36,364 nt of DNA, taken from positions 1 through 36,364 of the forward strand of contig RFTU01000018.1 in the NCBI GenBank assembly GCA_009923315.1. Direction: 5' to 3'. Under the pieces are notes generated by a model that saw nothing but the letters and a program-made list of their open reading frames with translations, did no database searches and had not been told where the DNA came from. Position numbers and translations under genes: made by a program. Below, piece after piece: positions 16,232-23,647 of the stretch (the first letter of the stretch is position 1; each line of letters starts with the position of its first letter). Source of the DNA: Betaproteobacteria bacterium. GTDB lineage: Bacteria > Pseudomonadota > Gammaproteobacteria > Burkholderiales > Burkholderiaceae_C.

Positions 16232-18175
16232 TCAAGTCGAGCGCGCCAAGGCCTTGGCGATGCGCTGTCGGCCCACGGAGGGCTTGGGTACCCGCTCCAG
16301 GTGCTCGGCAAACCACACCCGCACGTCGTCTTCCAGCAAGTGGCCGTGCATGAAGTTGTAGATCGCTTTCTTCAGCGCCAGGCCCAGGGTGTCATGGTCG
16401 ACACCGGTGGGATCGATGAAGCCCACATCGTTTTTCGCAAAGCGCCCTTCGGGCAAGGGCAGCAGTGTGACCCCGTAATCCGCGGGTGCCAGGCCCACGG
16501 GTGAGTGCACGGTGCAGGCAAAGCGGTGAAAGAAGCCGCTGTGGATACAGCCGTTGAGGAAGAGCTGTCGCACATACTCCAGCGCATCCACCGTGTCCTG
16601 GACCGTCTGGGTGGGAAAGCCGTACATCAGGTAGGCATGCACCATCACCCCTGCGTCGGCGAAGGCACGGGTGACGCGCGCCACCTGCTCCACCGTCACC
16701 CCCTTTTTCATCAGCTTCAGCAGGCGGTCGGAGGCCACCTCCAGCCCACCGGTGACGGCCACGCAGCCACTGTCGGCCAGCAACTGGCAAAGCTCGGGTG
16801 TGAAGGTCTTTTCGAAGCGGATGTTGCCCCACCAGCTGATGGTGACGCCTCTGCGAATGAGTTCCTGCGCCAAGGCTTTGAGCACCTTGGGTGGTGCCGC
16901 TTCGTCCACGAAGTGAAAGCCGCTTTGTCCGGTTTCGGCGACGATGGCTTCGATGCGGTCAACCAGCAATTCGGCCGACGCGGCTTCATAGCGCGAGATG
17001 TAGTCCAGGCTCACATCGCAGAAGCTGCACTTCTTCCAGTAGCAGCCGTGCGCCACGGTCAGCTTGTTCCAGCGGCCCTCGCTCCACAAACGGTTCACCG
17101 GGTTGAGCATGTCCAGCAGACTGAGGTAGTCATTCAGCGGCAGCCCGTCCCAGGTGGGGGTGCCCACTTCGCTGAAGGGAATGTCGGGTTCGGCAAAGTT
17201 CGTGTACGCGACCGCGCCTGAGCCGTCTCGATGGAAGGTGCGCACCAGGCGTTGTGCGCTGCGCCGACCACGCAGGTGTTCGATCAGGGCCAGCAGTGGC
17301 CGCTCACCGCTGTCCAGGGTGACGAAGTCGACGAAGTCGAAGAGCCGTGGCTCGCGGAGGTCGCGCAGTTCGGTGTTGACGAACCCCCCACCCAGGGCGA
17401 TCTTCACGCTGGGGTGGTGTGTCTTGATGGTCTGCGCGATGCGCAGCGCGCCATACACCGCACCGGGAAACGGCACGGACAGCAGCACCAGTGTGGGCGC
17501 GTGTGCGGCCACAGTGGTGAGCGTCAGTTCGGCCAGTTCCTGGTCCAGCAGATGGGGCGGCGTGGCCAGTGCCTGGGCCAGCGGGTCGAAATGGGCTTGG
17601 CTGGTGGCCAATTGCTCACCGTAGCGCACGAACTGAAAGTGCGGGTCCACCGCATCGCGGATCACATCGGCCAGGTCGTTGAGGTACAGCGTGGCCAGGT
17701 GGCGGGCCCGGTCTTGCAGACCCATGGCGCCAAAGGCCCAGCCCAAGGGGTCGGCGGCGGGCCCCTCGTCGCCCACCCCGTGGTCTGCATCGGTCGGCGC
17801 CCCCAGGTCCAGATGGGCGAACCGCGGACCCTCGGGCAAGTAGCCCCGCGCGCTGATGCGGTGGGCCAGGGTCGGGTCGCGCCCCTGCAAGAAGGCCACG
17901 GTGGGCTCGACAGTGGCGGCGTAGCGGTCGAAGTGTTGGATGAAGTGTCCCAGACGGGCCTGGTCCTGGTTGCGCTTGGCAGCGGCCTGCCGCAACCGCC
18001 CCAAGCCGACCCTGGAAAACAAGCGCAGCACCAGGCGCAGCGCCAAGTCGTCCTGCACGGCTGCCACACCGCGTGCGCGCAGAAAGCCCGTGAGGTAGGC
18101 GGTGCTGGGGTAGGGCGTGTTGAGCTGGGTCATCGGAGGGATGAGGCTCAGCACCTTGAACGAAGCAGCGGTCAT
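16232..18175 (-). CDS. Radical SAM protein, B12-binding-domain-like architecture, function unknown
   Basis: A 647-residue protein. Residues 1-330 resemble the N-terminal Rossmann region of B12-binding radical SAM enzymes (start VLSLIPPMTQLNTPYPSTAY; later LVLLSVPFPGAVYGALRIAQ and IALGGGFVNTELRD). I do not see the DxHxxG cobalamin motif. The radical SAM core begins at about residue 370 with cysteines 378, 383 and 386 (GCYWKKCSFCD), spaced CX4CX2C instead of the usual CX3CX2C. It continues with the GGLEVAS and AYLMYGFPTQT strands. The C-terminal FFHRFACTVHSP segment looks like a conserved family end. I do not recognise a characterised relative, and neighbours (pyrC, rnpB) give no hint. ATG 18175 was chosen because the frame upstream runs into rnpB. 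There is no Shine-Dalgarno; a CAGAAT hexamer lies 9 nt before the start. Confidence 0.85.
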   Translation of the reverse strand: MTAASFKVLSLIPPMTQLNTPYPSTAYLTGFLRARGVAAVQDDLALRLVLRLFSRVGLGRLRQAAAKRNQDQARLGHFIQHFDRYAATVEPTVAFLQGRDPTLAHRISARGYLPEGPRFAHLDLGAPTDADHGVGDEGPAADPLGWAFGAMGLQDRARHLATLYLNDLADVIRDAVDPHFQFVRYGEQLATSQAHFDPLAQALATPPHLLDQELAELTLTTVAAHAPTLVLLSVPFPGAVYGALRIAQTIKTHHPSVKIALGGGFVNTELRDLREPRLFDFVDFVTLDSGERPLLALIEHLRGRRSAQRLVRTFHRDGSGAVAYTNFAEPDIPFSEVGTPTWDGLPLNDYLSLLDMLNPVNRLWSEGRWNKLTVAHGCYWKKCSFCDVSLDYISRYEAASAELLVDRIEAIVAETGQSGFHFVDEAAPPKVLKALAQELIRRGVTISWWGNIRFEKTFTPELCQLLADSGCVAVTGGLEVASDRLLKLMKKGVTVEQVARVTRAFADAGVMVHAYLMYGFPTQTVQDTVDALEYVRQLFLNGCIHSGFFHRFACTVHSPVGLAPADYGVTLLPLPEGRFAKNDVGFIDPTGVDHDTLGLALKKAIYNFMHGHLLEDDVRVWFAEHLERVPKPSVGRQRIAKALARST

Positions 18176-18259
18176 GCGCTGGGGATTCTGTCTCAGCCGA
18201 CGCGGGCCCTTTGGCCAGCTGACGGTGGCGTGCCGGGCGCCGTGGCGCCGCGCCCGCGC

Positions 18260-18265
18260 GATAAT
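18260..18265 (+). promoter_or_regulatory. -10 element of rnpB
   Basis: GATAAT ends 6 nt before the predicted 5' end of the RNase P RNA (18272), the expected distance to a transcription start. The -35 region is GC-rich and no good hexamer stands out. Confidence 0.6.
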
Positions 18266-18271
18266 GCGGGC

Positions 18272-18600
18272 GTGAAGCAAGCCAGACCGCCGCTGGTGCG
18301 AGCGTGGAAACACGGCATTGGAGGAAGGTCCGGACTGCACAGGGCAGCGCAGGAGCTAACGGCTCTCCACCGCGAGGTGAGGATCAGAGCAACAGAGACG
18401 AGCCGATTCAGTTCGGGTGCAACGGGCAATCTCTGCGCGCAGCAACACCAAGTAGGCCGGCGTTGACGTGACCCGCGGAGCCGGCGGGTAGGTGGCATCG
18501 AGCCGGGTGGGCGACCCCCGGCCCAGAGGAATGGCGGTCACGGTGCTGCAGCCGCAAGGCTGTGGCGTCGCACAGAATCCGGCCTATCGGCTTGCTTCAC
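18272..18600 (+). ncRNA. rnpB: RNase P RNA (type A)
   Basis: The catalytic RNA that trims the 5' leader from tRNA precursors, with the RnpA protein. The ends are fixed by a perfect 12-bp P1 helix: gtgaagcaagcc (18272-18283) pairs with ggcttgcttcac (18589-18600). The conserved core is present: gaggaaggtccggact near 18321, acagggcag, agcaacagagacgagcc near 18390, and the 3' core acagaatccggcctatcg near 18573. The total of 329 nt is normal for proteobacteria. Helix P4 carries a compensated pair change compared with E. coli. The 3' end runs into a short ATTTT only 8 nt before the next gene. Confidence 0.95.
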
Positions 18601-18608
18601 ACATTTTC

Positions 18609-19832
18609 ATGAATCCCCAAGCCGCACAACTCTGGACCCGCCCGCGCTGGCAGCTGGCCTTGCTGCTGGCCGGCTTGGGGATGGTCGGGCCGTTTGCCAT
18701 CGATGCCTATCTGCCGGCCTTCGCCGGTCCTGAGGGCATTGCGCAAACGCTGGGGGCCACACCGCTGCAGATGCAGCAGACCCTGTCGGCCTATCTGCTG
18801 GCCTTTGCGGTGATGAACCTCTTTCATGGGGCATTGGCCGACAGCTTCGGCAGGCGCCCGGTGGTGCTCGCTGGCGTGGCCTTGTTCACCTTGGCCTCGG
18901 TGGGCTGTGCCTTGTCGCAGACCATCACCCAACTCATCGTGTGCCGCGCCCTTCAAGGGCTGTCGGCTGGCGCCGGCATGGTGGTGTCTCGGGCCATCAT
19001 TCGCGACATGTACCCGCCCACCTCCGCCCAGAAGGTGATGTCGCAGGTGACCATCTTCTTCGGCGTGGCGCCGGTGATCGCGCCGGCCTTCGGCGGCCAT
19101 GTGTTCGTGGCTGGGGGCTGGCACGCCGTCTTCTGGGGCCTGGCCGCGGTGGGCGGCCTGCTCTTTTGGCTGAACTGGCGCCTGTTGCCCGAGACCTTGC
19201 ATGAATTGCAGGTGCAGCCCTTCCATCCACGCCATCTGATGGCCGGCTATTGGGGCTTGGGTTCGAGTCGGCGCTTTTGGCTGCTGGCGCTGTCCAGTGG
19301 TATCCCCTTCAATGGCATGTTTCTCTATGTGCTGGCGGCCCCGACCTATTTGGGCGAGCACCTGGGCCTGCAGCCCACGCAGTTCTTTTGGTTCTTCCTC
19401 CTGTCGATGACCGGCCTGACCGCCGGCGCGTGGTTGTCGGGACGCTTGGCTGGCCGGATCCAACCTCGGCAACAGATCCGTTGGGGCTACGCCATCATGG
19501 GTGTGGTGTCGCTACTCAACGTGGCCCTGCACCTGGTGCTGCCGCCACACCCTTCGTGGTCGATGGTGCCGGTGGCGCTGTTTTCCCTCGGGTGGGCGCT
19601 GATGGTGCCGGTGGTGACGCTGATGGTGTTGGATCTGGCGCCCGACCGCCGAGGCCTGGTGAGCTCCCTGCAGATGTGCGTGGGCAGCGCAGCCAATGCC
19701 CTGGTCGCCGGTGTGCTCGTGCCCCTGGTGATGCATTCGGCCTTGGCGCTGGCCTTCGCGTCCCTGGGTCTGCTGCTGGTGGGCTGGGTGGCGTGGGTGC
19801 TCGACTCTGCACAGCCCGGGCCCAAATCCTGA
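18609..19832 (+). CDS. MFS drug-resistance transporter, Bcr/CflA type
   Basis: A 407-residue major-facilitator protein with about twelve membrane helices. The first-helix motif MVGPFAIDAYLPAF is typical of the Bcr/CflA drug:H+ antiporters. The loop 2-3 motif reads GALADSFGRRP (from G74). The helix 4 to 5 stretch includes CRALQGLSAGAGMVVSRAII. Such proteins export bicyclomycin, chloramphenicol or similar compounds; the real substrate is unknown. ATG 18609 gives the normal family start. An in-frame start at 18492 would lie inside rnpB and is rejected. The gene has no space for its own promoter downstream of rnpB, so it should be read from rnpB transcripts or from a promoter inside rnpB. No Shine-Dalgarno is evident. 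Confidence 0.9.
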   Translation: MNPQAAQLWTRPRWQLALLLAGLGMVGPFAIDAYLPAFAGPEGIAQTLGATPLQMQQTLSAYLLAFAVMNLFHGALADSFGRRPVVLAGVALFTLASVGCALSQTITQLIVCRALQGLSAGAGMVVSRAIIRDMYPPTSAQKVMSQVTIFFGVAPVIAPAFGGHVFVAGGWHAVFWGLAAVGGLLFWLNWRLLPETLHELQVQPFHPRHLMAGYWGLGSSRRFWLLALSSGIPFNGMFLYVLAAPTYLGEHLGLQPTQFFWFFLLSMTGLTAGAWLSGRLAGRIQPRQQIRWGYAIMGVVSLLNVALHLVLPPHPSWSMVPVALFSLGWALMVPVVTLMVLDLAPDRRGLVSSLQMCVGSAANALVAGVLVPLVMHSALALAFASLGLLLVGWVAWVLDSAQPGPKS

Positions 19833-19912
19833 GCCTGTGGCGGGCGTTCAGGGAAAGTCCTAGCGGCCCCTTCTTCTCAACCTCAACTTTGAGTGTGGTG
19901 GGCAAGTGGTTC

Positions 19913-19991
19913 ATTTGATTGATATTTTTGCCCCTTGACCTTGGTTTTCGATAGGCTTGTAAGTAATTGATTTGATTGAGATTTTTCGCCC
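19913..19991 (+). repeat. Two 22-bp direct repeats in the AT-rich mraZ upstream region
   Basis: The block at 19913-19934 recurs at 19970-19991 with only three mismatches; both begin atttgattga and continue with an atttt run and gccc. The first copy is followed at once by TTGACC (19935-19940), the second after 6 nt by another TTGACC (19998-20003). The AT-rich stretch contrasts sharply with the GC-rich surroundings. Confidence 0.8.
19935..19964 (+). promoter_or_regulatory. Possible upstream promoter of the dcw cluster
   Basis: TTGACC (19935-19940) lies 18 nt before GTAAGT (19959-19964), within a TTGTAAGTAAT stretch. The -10 is weak. It forms a tandem pair with the better promoter 63 bp downstream. 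Confidence 0.3.
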
Positions 19992-19997
19992 AATTCA

Positions 19998-20027
19998 TTG
20001 ACCGGGCACGGCGAAATCCGGTAAAGT
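19998..20027 (+). promoter_or_regulatory. Main mraZ (dcw cluster) promoter
   Basis: TTGACC (19998-20003), an 18-nt spacer, then TAAAGT (20022-20027). The -35 matches consensus at five of six positions and the -10 at four of six. Transcription would start about 80 nt before mraZ, just ahead of the likely MraZ operator. It corresponds in place to Pmra of E. coli, which drives the whole cluster. Confidence 0.6.
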
Positions 20028-20036
20028 GTCGGAAAG

Positions 20037-20066
20037 TGGTTTTTTGTGGGTGTTTGTGACGAATTG
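20037..20066 (+). promoter_or_regulatory. Likely MraZ operator (10-bp-spaced TG boxes)
   Basis: Three consecutive 10-mers, TGGTTTTTTG, TGGGTGTTTG and TGACGAATTG, begin with TGG or TG in strict 10-bp phase. E. coli MraZ binds TGGGN repeats separated by 5 nt (same 10-bp period) between its promoter and mraZ and represses the cluster. Position and phasing fit; only the middle box is an exact TGGGN. Confidence 0.55.
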
Positions 20067-20113
20067 CAACACCCGTCCCGCTTCCGAACCCAGGCCCACC
20101 GGTGTCCCATTTC

Positions 20114-20542
20114 GTGTTTCAAGGCAGTTCAGCGCTCACCCTCGATGGGAAGGGGCGGATCACCGTGCCGGCGCGCCACCGTGAAGTGCTCTCGGCCACC
20201 GCGGCGGGTCAGCTGACCGTCACCAAGCACCCCCATCGTTGCCTGCTCGTGTTTCCGCGGCCCGCCTGGGAATCCTTCCGCGAGAAGCTGATGACCCTGC
20301 CCATGGGCGCAGAGGGTTGGCGCCGCATCTTCCTGGGCAGCGCCATGGATGTGGAGATCGATTCGGGCGCCCGCGTGCTCATCGCGCCGGAGTTGCGCGC
20401 GTGGGCGGGCCTGGAGCGCGAGGTGATGCTGCTGGGCATGGGCCAGCGTCTGGAGCTCTGGGACGCCGCCAAGCTGGCCACCCACGAGGACCAGGTCATC
20501 GAGCAGGGCATGCCCGATGCCCTCAAGGACCATGTCTTCTGA
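20114..20542 (+). CDS. mraZ: Transcriptional regulator MraZ
   Basis: A 142-residue MraZ, the family's usual length. It has two AbrB-like halves, each with its DxxxR loop: [14 protein letters not shown] near the start and [15 protein letters not shown] near residue 77. MraZ forms a ring and binds repeats upstream of its own operon, repressing the division and cell-wall genes. GTG 20114 is chosen because it gives [15 protein letters not shown], the normal family start. GTG 20102 in the same frame would add four residues and cannot be excluded; neither has a strong ribosome site. It is the first gene of the cluster, and its TGA overlaps the rsmH ATG (TGATG). Confidence 0.92.
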   Translation: MFQGSSALTLDGKGRITVPARHREVLSATAAGQLTVTKHPHRCLLVFPRPAWESFREKLMTLPMGAEGWRRIFLGSAMDVEIDSGARVLIAPELRAWAGLEREVMLLGMGQRLELWDAAKLATHEDQVIEQGMPDALKDHVF

Positions 20543-21522
20543 TGAACGCCTCCGGCCCCACCGACGGCGTGGCCGCGCAGGCACGCCATGTCACGGTGTT
20601 GTTGGAAGAGGCCGTCCAGGCCTTGTCCATTCAGCCCGCGGGGCTCTACGTGGATGGCACGTTTGGGCGCGGTGGCCACAGCCGGCGCGTGCTGCAGGCG
20701 CTGGGGCCACAGGGACGGCTGGTGGCCTTCGACAAGGACCCGGAGGCACTGGCCGCTGCAGCCGCGCCGGATACGCGGGTCCTGGACCCGCGTTTTTCCA
20801 TCTGCCACGCCAGCTTCGCGCAGATGCGCGAGTGCCTGGCCGACATGGGCATTCATGCGGTGCAGGGCGTCCTGCTGGACCTGGGCGTGAGTTCACCGCA
20901 GATCGACACCCCGCAGCGGGGATTCAGTTTCCGCTTCGATGCGCCGCTGGACATGCGCATGGACACGACCCGCGGCCCCACGGCGGCGGACTTCTTGGCC
21001 CGTGCCGATGAGCGGCAGATTGCGCAGGTGATCCGTGACTATGGGGAAGAACGGTTTGCTCTACCGATTGCAAAGGCGCTTGTGGCTCGCCGCGAGAGCG
21101 GGCACCCCGTTCGAACCACAGGTGAGCTTTCCGAGCTCGTGGCTCGTACGGTCAAGACCCGCGAGCCGGGCCAGGACCCTGCGACGCGCACATTTCAGGC
21201 TCTTCGGATTCAAGTCAACGCAGAGCTTGAGGAGCTCGAGCAGGGCCTGAGCGCTGCGCTCGACCTGCTGGCACCCGAAGGACGACTGGCCGTGATCAGC
21301 TTCCACTCTCTGGAAGACCGCATCGTCAAGCAATTCATCGCCCGCGAAAGCCGCGAGGTGGTGGACCGGCGTGCTCTGTTGGCACCCCCCAAGGCCATGC
21401 GGCTGCAGGCCCTGGGCCGCATCCGTCCCTCGGAGGAAGAAGTACGCCTGAACCCACGTTCGCGATCGGCCATCTTGCGGGTGGCGCGGCGGCTGGCTGT
21501 GGGCACGGAGGTGGGCGCATGA
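20542..21522 (+). CDS. rsmH: 16S rRNA (cytosine1402-N4)-methyltransferase RsmH (MraW)
   Basis: A 326-residue methyltransferase that modifies C1402 of 16S rRNA in the ribosomal P site using S-adenosylmethionine. The opening [13 protein letters not shown], the SAM loop [14 protein letters not shown], the acidic FDKDPEAL and the catalytic-region [12 protein letters not shown] followed by [16 protein letters not shown] are all diagnostic. The C-terminal [12 protein letters not shown] is intact. The start at 20542 shares a base with the mraZ stop. The end overlaps ftsL by ATGA. Confidence 0.95.
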   Translation: MNASGPTDGVAAQARHVTVLLEEAVQALSIQPAGLYVDGTFGRGGHSRRVLQALGPQGRLVAFDKDPEALAAAAAPDTRVLDPRFSICHASFAQMRECLADMGIHAVQGVLLDLGVSSPQIDTPQRGFSFRFDAPLDMRMDTTRGPTAADFLARADERQIAQVIRDYGEERFALPIAKALVARRESGHPVRTTGELSELVARTVKTREPGQDPATRTFQALRIQVNAELEELEQGLSAALDLLAPEGRLAVISFHSLEDRIVKQFIARESREVVDRRALLAPPKAMRLQALGRIRPSEEEVRLNPRSRSAILRVARRLAVGTEVGA

Positions 21523-21863
21523 ACCGGCTGAACCTGGCGCTGATCGTGGCGCTGGTGATCAGCGCCTTGGCGCTCGTGCAGACGGCGTATGAATCGCGCC
21601 GTCTGTTTGCGGAGATCGAAAAGGCCAAGGCTGATCTGGCGCGGCTGGAGTCGGATCACGCCAGACTCTTGGCCGAGCGGCAGGCGCAGGCCACCAACCT
21701 GCGGGTGGAGCGGCTGGCCCGCGACCGGCTTCAGATGGCCCCCATCACCCCACAGGTGACGCAATATGTGAGCGATGGCCCGCGCCGGCCGGGCGGGGGA
21801 GCCGAGGGCGCGCCGCCGGGTCGGAACCCGTCTGCCGATGCCCCGCCTGGGGGAGCCCGCTGA
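21519..21863 (+). CDS. ftsL: Cell division protein FtsL
   Basis: A 114-residue bitopic protein. A single membrane helix at about residues 5-22 ([16 protein letters not shown]) follows a very short cytoplasmic end. A periplasmic coiled coil comes next ([20 protein letters not shown] onward). FtsL binds FtsB and FtsQ and activates FtsWI. The last 30 residues are a Gly/Pro-rich tail ([14 protein letters not shown]) beyond the family core. Position between rsmH and ftsI confirms the call. It starts within the rsmH stop (ATGA) and ends one base into ftsI. Confidence 0.93.
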   Translation: MNRLNLALIVALVISALALVQTAYESRRLFAEIEKAKADLARLESDHARLLAERQAQATNLRVERLARDRLQMAPITPQVTQYVSDGPRRPGGGAEGAPPGRNPSADAPPGGAR

Positions 21864-23647
21864 TGGCGTGGCACCCCTTCAAGCGCACAGCCGCTGCACG
21901 CCACACGGGTGCACGCGGAGTGGTCTACAGCAGCAGCCCCTTGCTGGCCTCCAAGACACCGCTGTGGCGTGGGCACTTCCTCGTGACCCTGTGCGGCCTG
22001 GCTGCTTGCGTGCTGATCGGGCGGGCGGTCTACATCCAGATCATCGGCACCGACTTTTATCAGCTCGAAGGCGAGAAGCGCTACGCGCACACCGTGCCCT
22101 TGCCCGCCAGCCGCGGCCGAATCCTGGACCGCAACGGGACCACGCTGGCCAGCAGCGTGGCCATGCCCTCCATCTGGGCCGACCCCAAGGAATTCCAGGC
22201 CAACCCCGAACAACTCAAGGCCTTGGCGCAGGCCTTGAAGATGCCCGTGACGGAACTGCAGCGTCGCGTTGCCGATGAAAACAGCCGCTTCGTGTGGCTG
22301 CGCCGCCATGTCGACATCGCCCTGTGGCAAGAGGTCAAGGCCCTGAAGATCAAGGGGGTCGCCGAGCTTCGCGAGTACCAGCGCCGCTACCCCGAAAGCG
22401 AGGCGGCTGCGCATGTGGTGGGCTTCACCAATGCCGATGACCAGGGCCAGGAGGGCATTGAACTGGCCTTTCACGACCGGCTGTTGGGCCGCAACGGCTC
22501 GCGCATGGTCATCCGGGACCGCACCGGTCGTACGGTGGAAGACCTCGGCGATGCGGTGGACCCGCTGCATGGGGACGATATCCAGCTGTCCATCGATGCC
22601 AAGGTGCAGTTCTTCGCGTACCAACGGGTGCGCGAAGCGGTGTACCAGCACCGTGCTCAGGCCGGCAGTGTGGTGGTCTTGGATGTGCAGACCGGTGAAG
22701 TGTTGGCGCTGGCCAACTACCCGAGCTACGACCCTTCGGACCGACGCAACCTGTCGGGGGGCCAGCTGCGCAACCGGGCGCTGACCGACACCTTCGAGCC
22801 GGGCTCCACGATGAAGCCCTTCATCGCCGCCGTGTCGCTGGAGACGGGCAAGGTTCGACCCAGCACGATGATCAACGCCACACCCGGCAGCCTGGTCGTC
22901 GGTGGCATGGCCATCCGCGATGCGCATCCCTATGGCAGCTTGACGGTGGAGCAGGTGATCCAGAAGTCCAGCAACATCGGCACGGTGCGCATGGCCATGG
23001 ACCTGCACCCGCGCGAGATGTGGGAGATGTTCTCGCAGATCGGGATGGGGCAGAAGCCCCAGTTGGACTTCCCCGGCGCCGTCACGGGACGCCTGCGCCC
23101 CTACAAGACCTGGCGTCCGATCGAACAGGCCACCATGTCCTACGGCTACGGCTTGTCGGCCAGCCTCTTCCAACTCGCGCGGGCCTATTCGGTGTTCGCG
23201 CGTGACGGCGAGCTCGTGCCGGTATCGGTGGTGCGCCGCGACGCACCGCCCAGTGGGATTCGGGTGTTCTCACCGGAGACGGCCTCCGCGGTGCGGCAGA
23301 TGCTGCACTTGGCCGCCAGCCCGGGCGGTACCGCCCCCCTGGCCCAGACACCGGGCTATACCGTGGGCGGCAAGACGGGCACGGCGCACAAGCAGGAAGG
23401 CCGCGGCTATGCGGGCAACAAGTACCGCTCCTGGTTTGTGGGACTGGCGCCGGTGAGCAAGCCGCGCATCGTGGTGGCGGTCATGGTCGATGAGCCGAGC
23501 AACGGCGTGTACTACGGCGGCGCGGTCGCCGCGCCCGTGTTCAGCCAGGTGGTGGGGCAGACCCTGCGCCTGTTGAATGTGCCGCCCGATGCGGATGTGA
23601 AGTCGCAGATCGTGGCCAAGGTGCCGGTGGTGGAGGAGAGCTTCTGA
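21863..23647 (+). CDS. ftsI: Septal peptidoglycan transpeptidase FtsI (PBP3)
   Basis: A 594-residue class B penicillin-binding protein. A short cytoplasmic part leads to one membrane helix at about residues 35-58 (FLVTLCGLAACVLIGRAVYI). The pedestal domain begins with LPASRGRILDRNGT. The transpeptidase domain has all active-site motifs: nucleophile S315 in STMK, S369-S370-N371 and K504-T-G-T. It cross-links septal peptidoglycan together with FtsW and is the target of beta-lactams such as aztreonam. It overlaps ftsL by one base (TGATG) and shares its last base with murE. Confidence 0.95.
   Translation: MAWHPFKRTAAARHTGARGVVYSSSPLLASKTPLWRGHFLVTLCGLAACVLIGRAVYIQIIGTDFYQLEGEKRYAHTVPLPASRGRILDRNGTTLASSVAMPSIWADPKEFQANPEQLKALAQALKMPVTELQRRVADENSRFVWLRRHVDIALWQEVKALKIKGVAELREYQRRYPESEAAAHVVGFTNADDQGQEGIELAFHDRLLGRNGSRMVIRDRTGRTVEDLGDAVDPLHGDDIQLSIDAKVQFFAYQRVREAVYQHRAQAGSVVVLDVQTGEVLALANYPSYDPSDRRNLSGGQLRNRALTDTFEPGSTMKPFIAAVSLETGKVRPSTMINATPGSLVVGGMAIRDAHPYGSLTVEQVIQKSSNIGTVRMAMDLHPREMWEMFSQIGMGQKPQLDFPGAVTGRLRPYKTWRPIEQATMSYGYGLSASLFQLARAYSVFARDGELVPVSVVRRDAPPSGIRVFSPETASAVRQMLHLAASPGGTAPLAQTPGYTVGGKTGTAHKQEGRGYAGNKYRSWFVGLAPVSKPRIVVAVMVDEPSNGVYYGGAVAAPVFSQVVGQTLRLLNVPPDADVKSQIVAKVPVVEESF

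Noticed and set aside
18492-18608. Longer N-terminus of the MFS exporter starting at 18492
   Set aside because: The added codons lie inside the rnpB RNA and encode nothing typical of the family; the membrane domain starts normally from ATG 18609.
19833-20113. Small genes in the AT-rich region before mraZ
   Set aside because: Short frames exist on the minus strand but lack ribosome sites and coding-like composition; the region is better explained as promoter and operator DNA.
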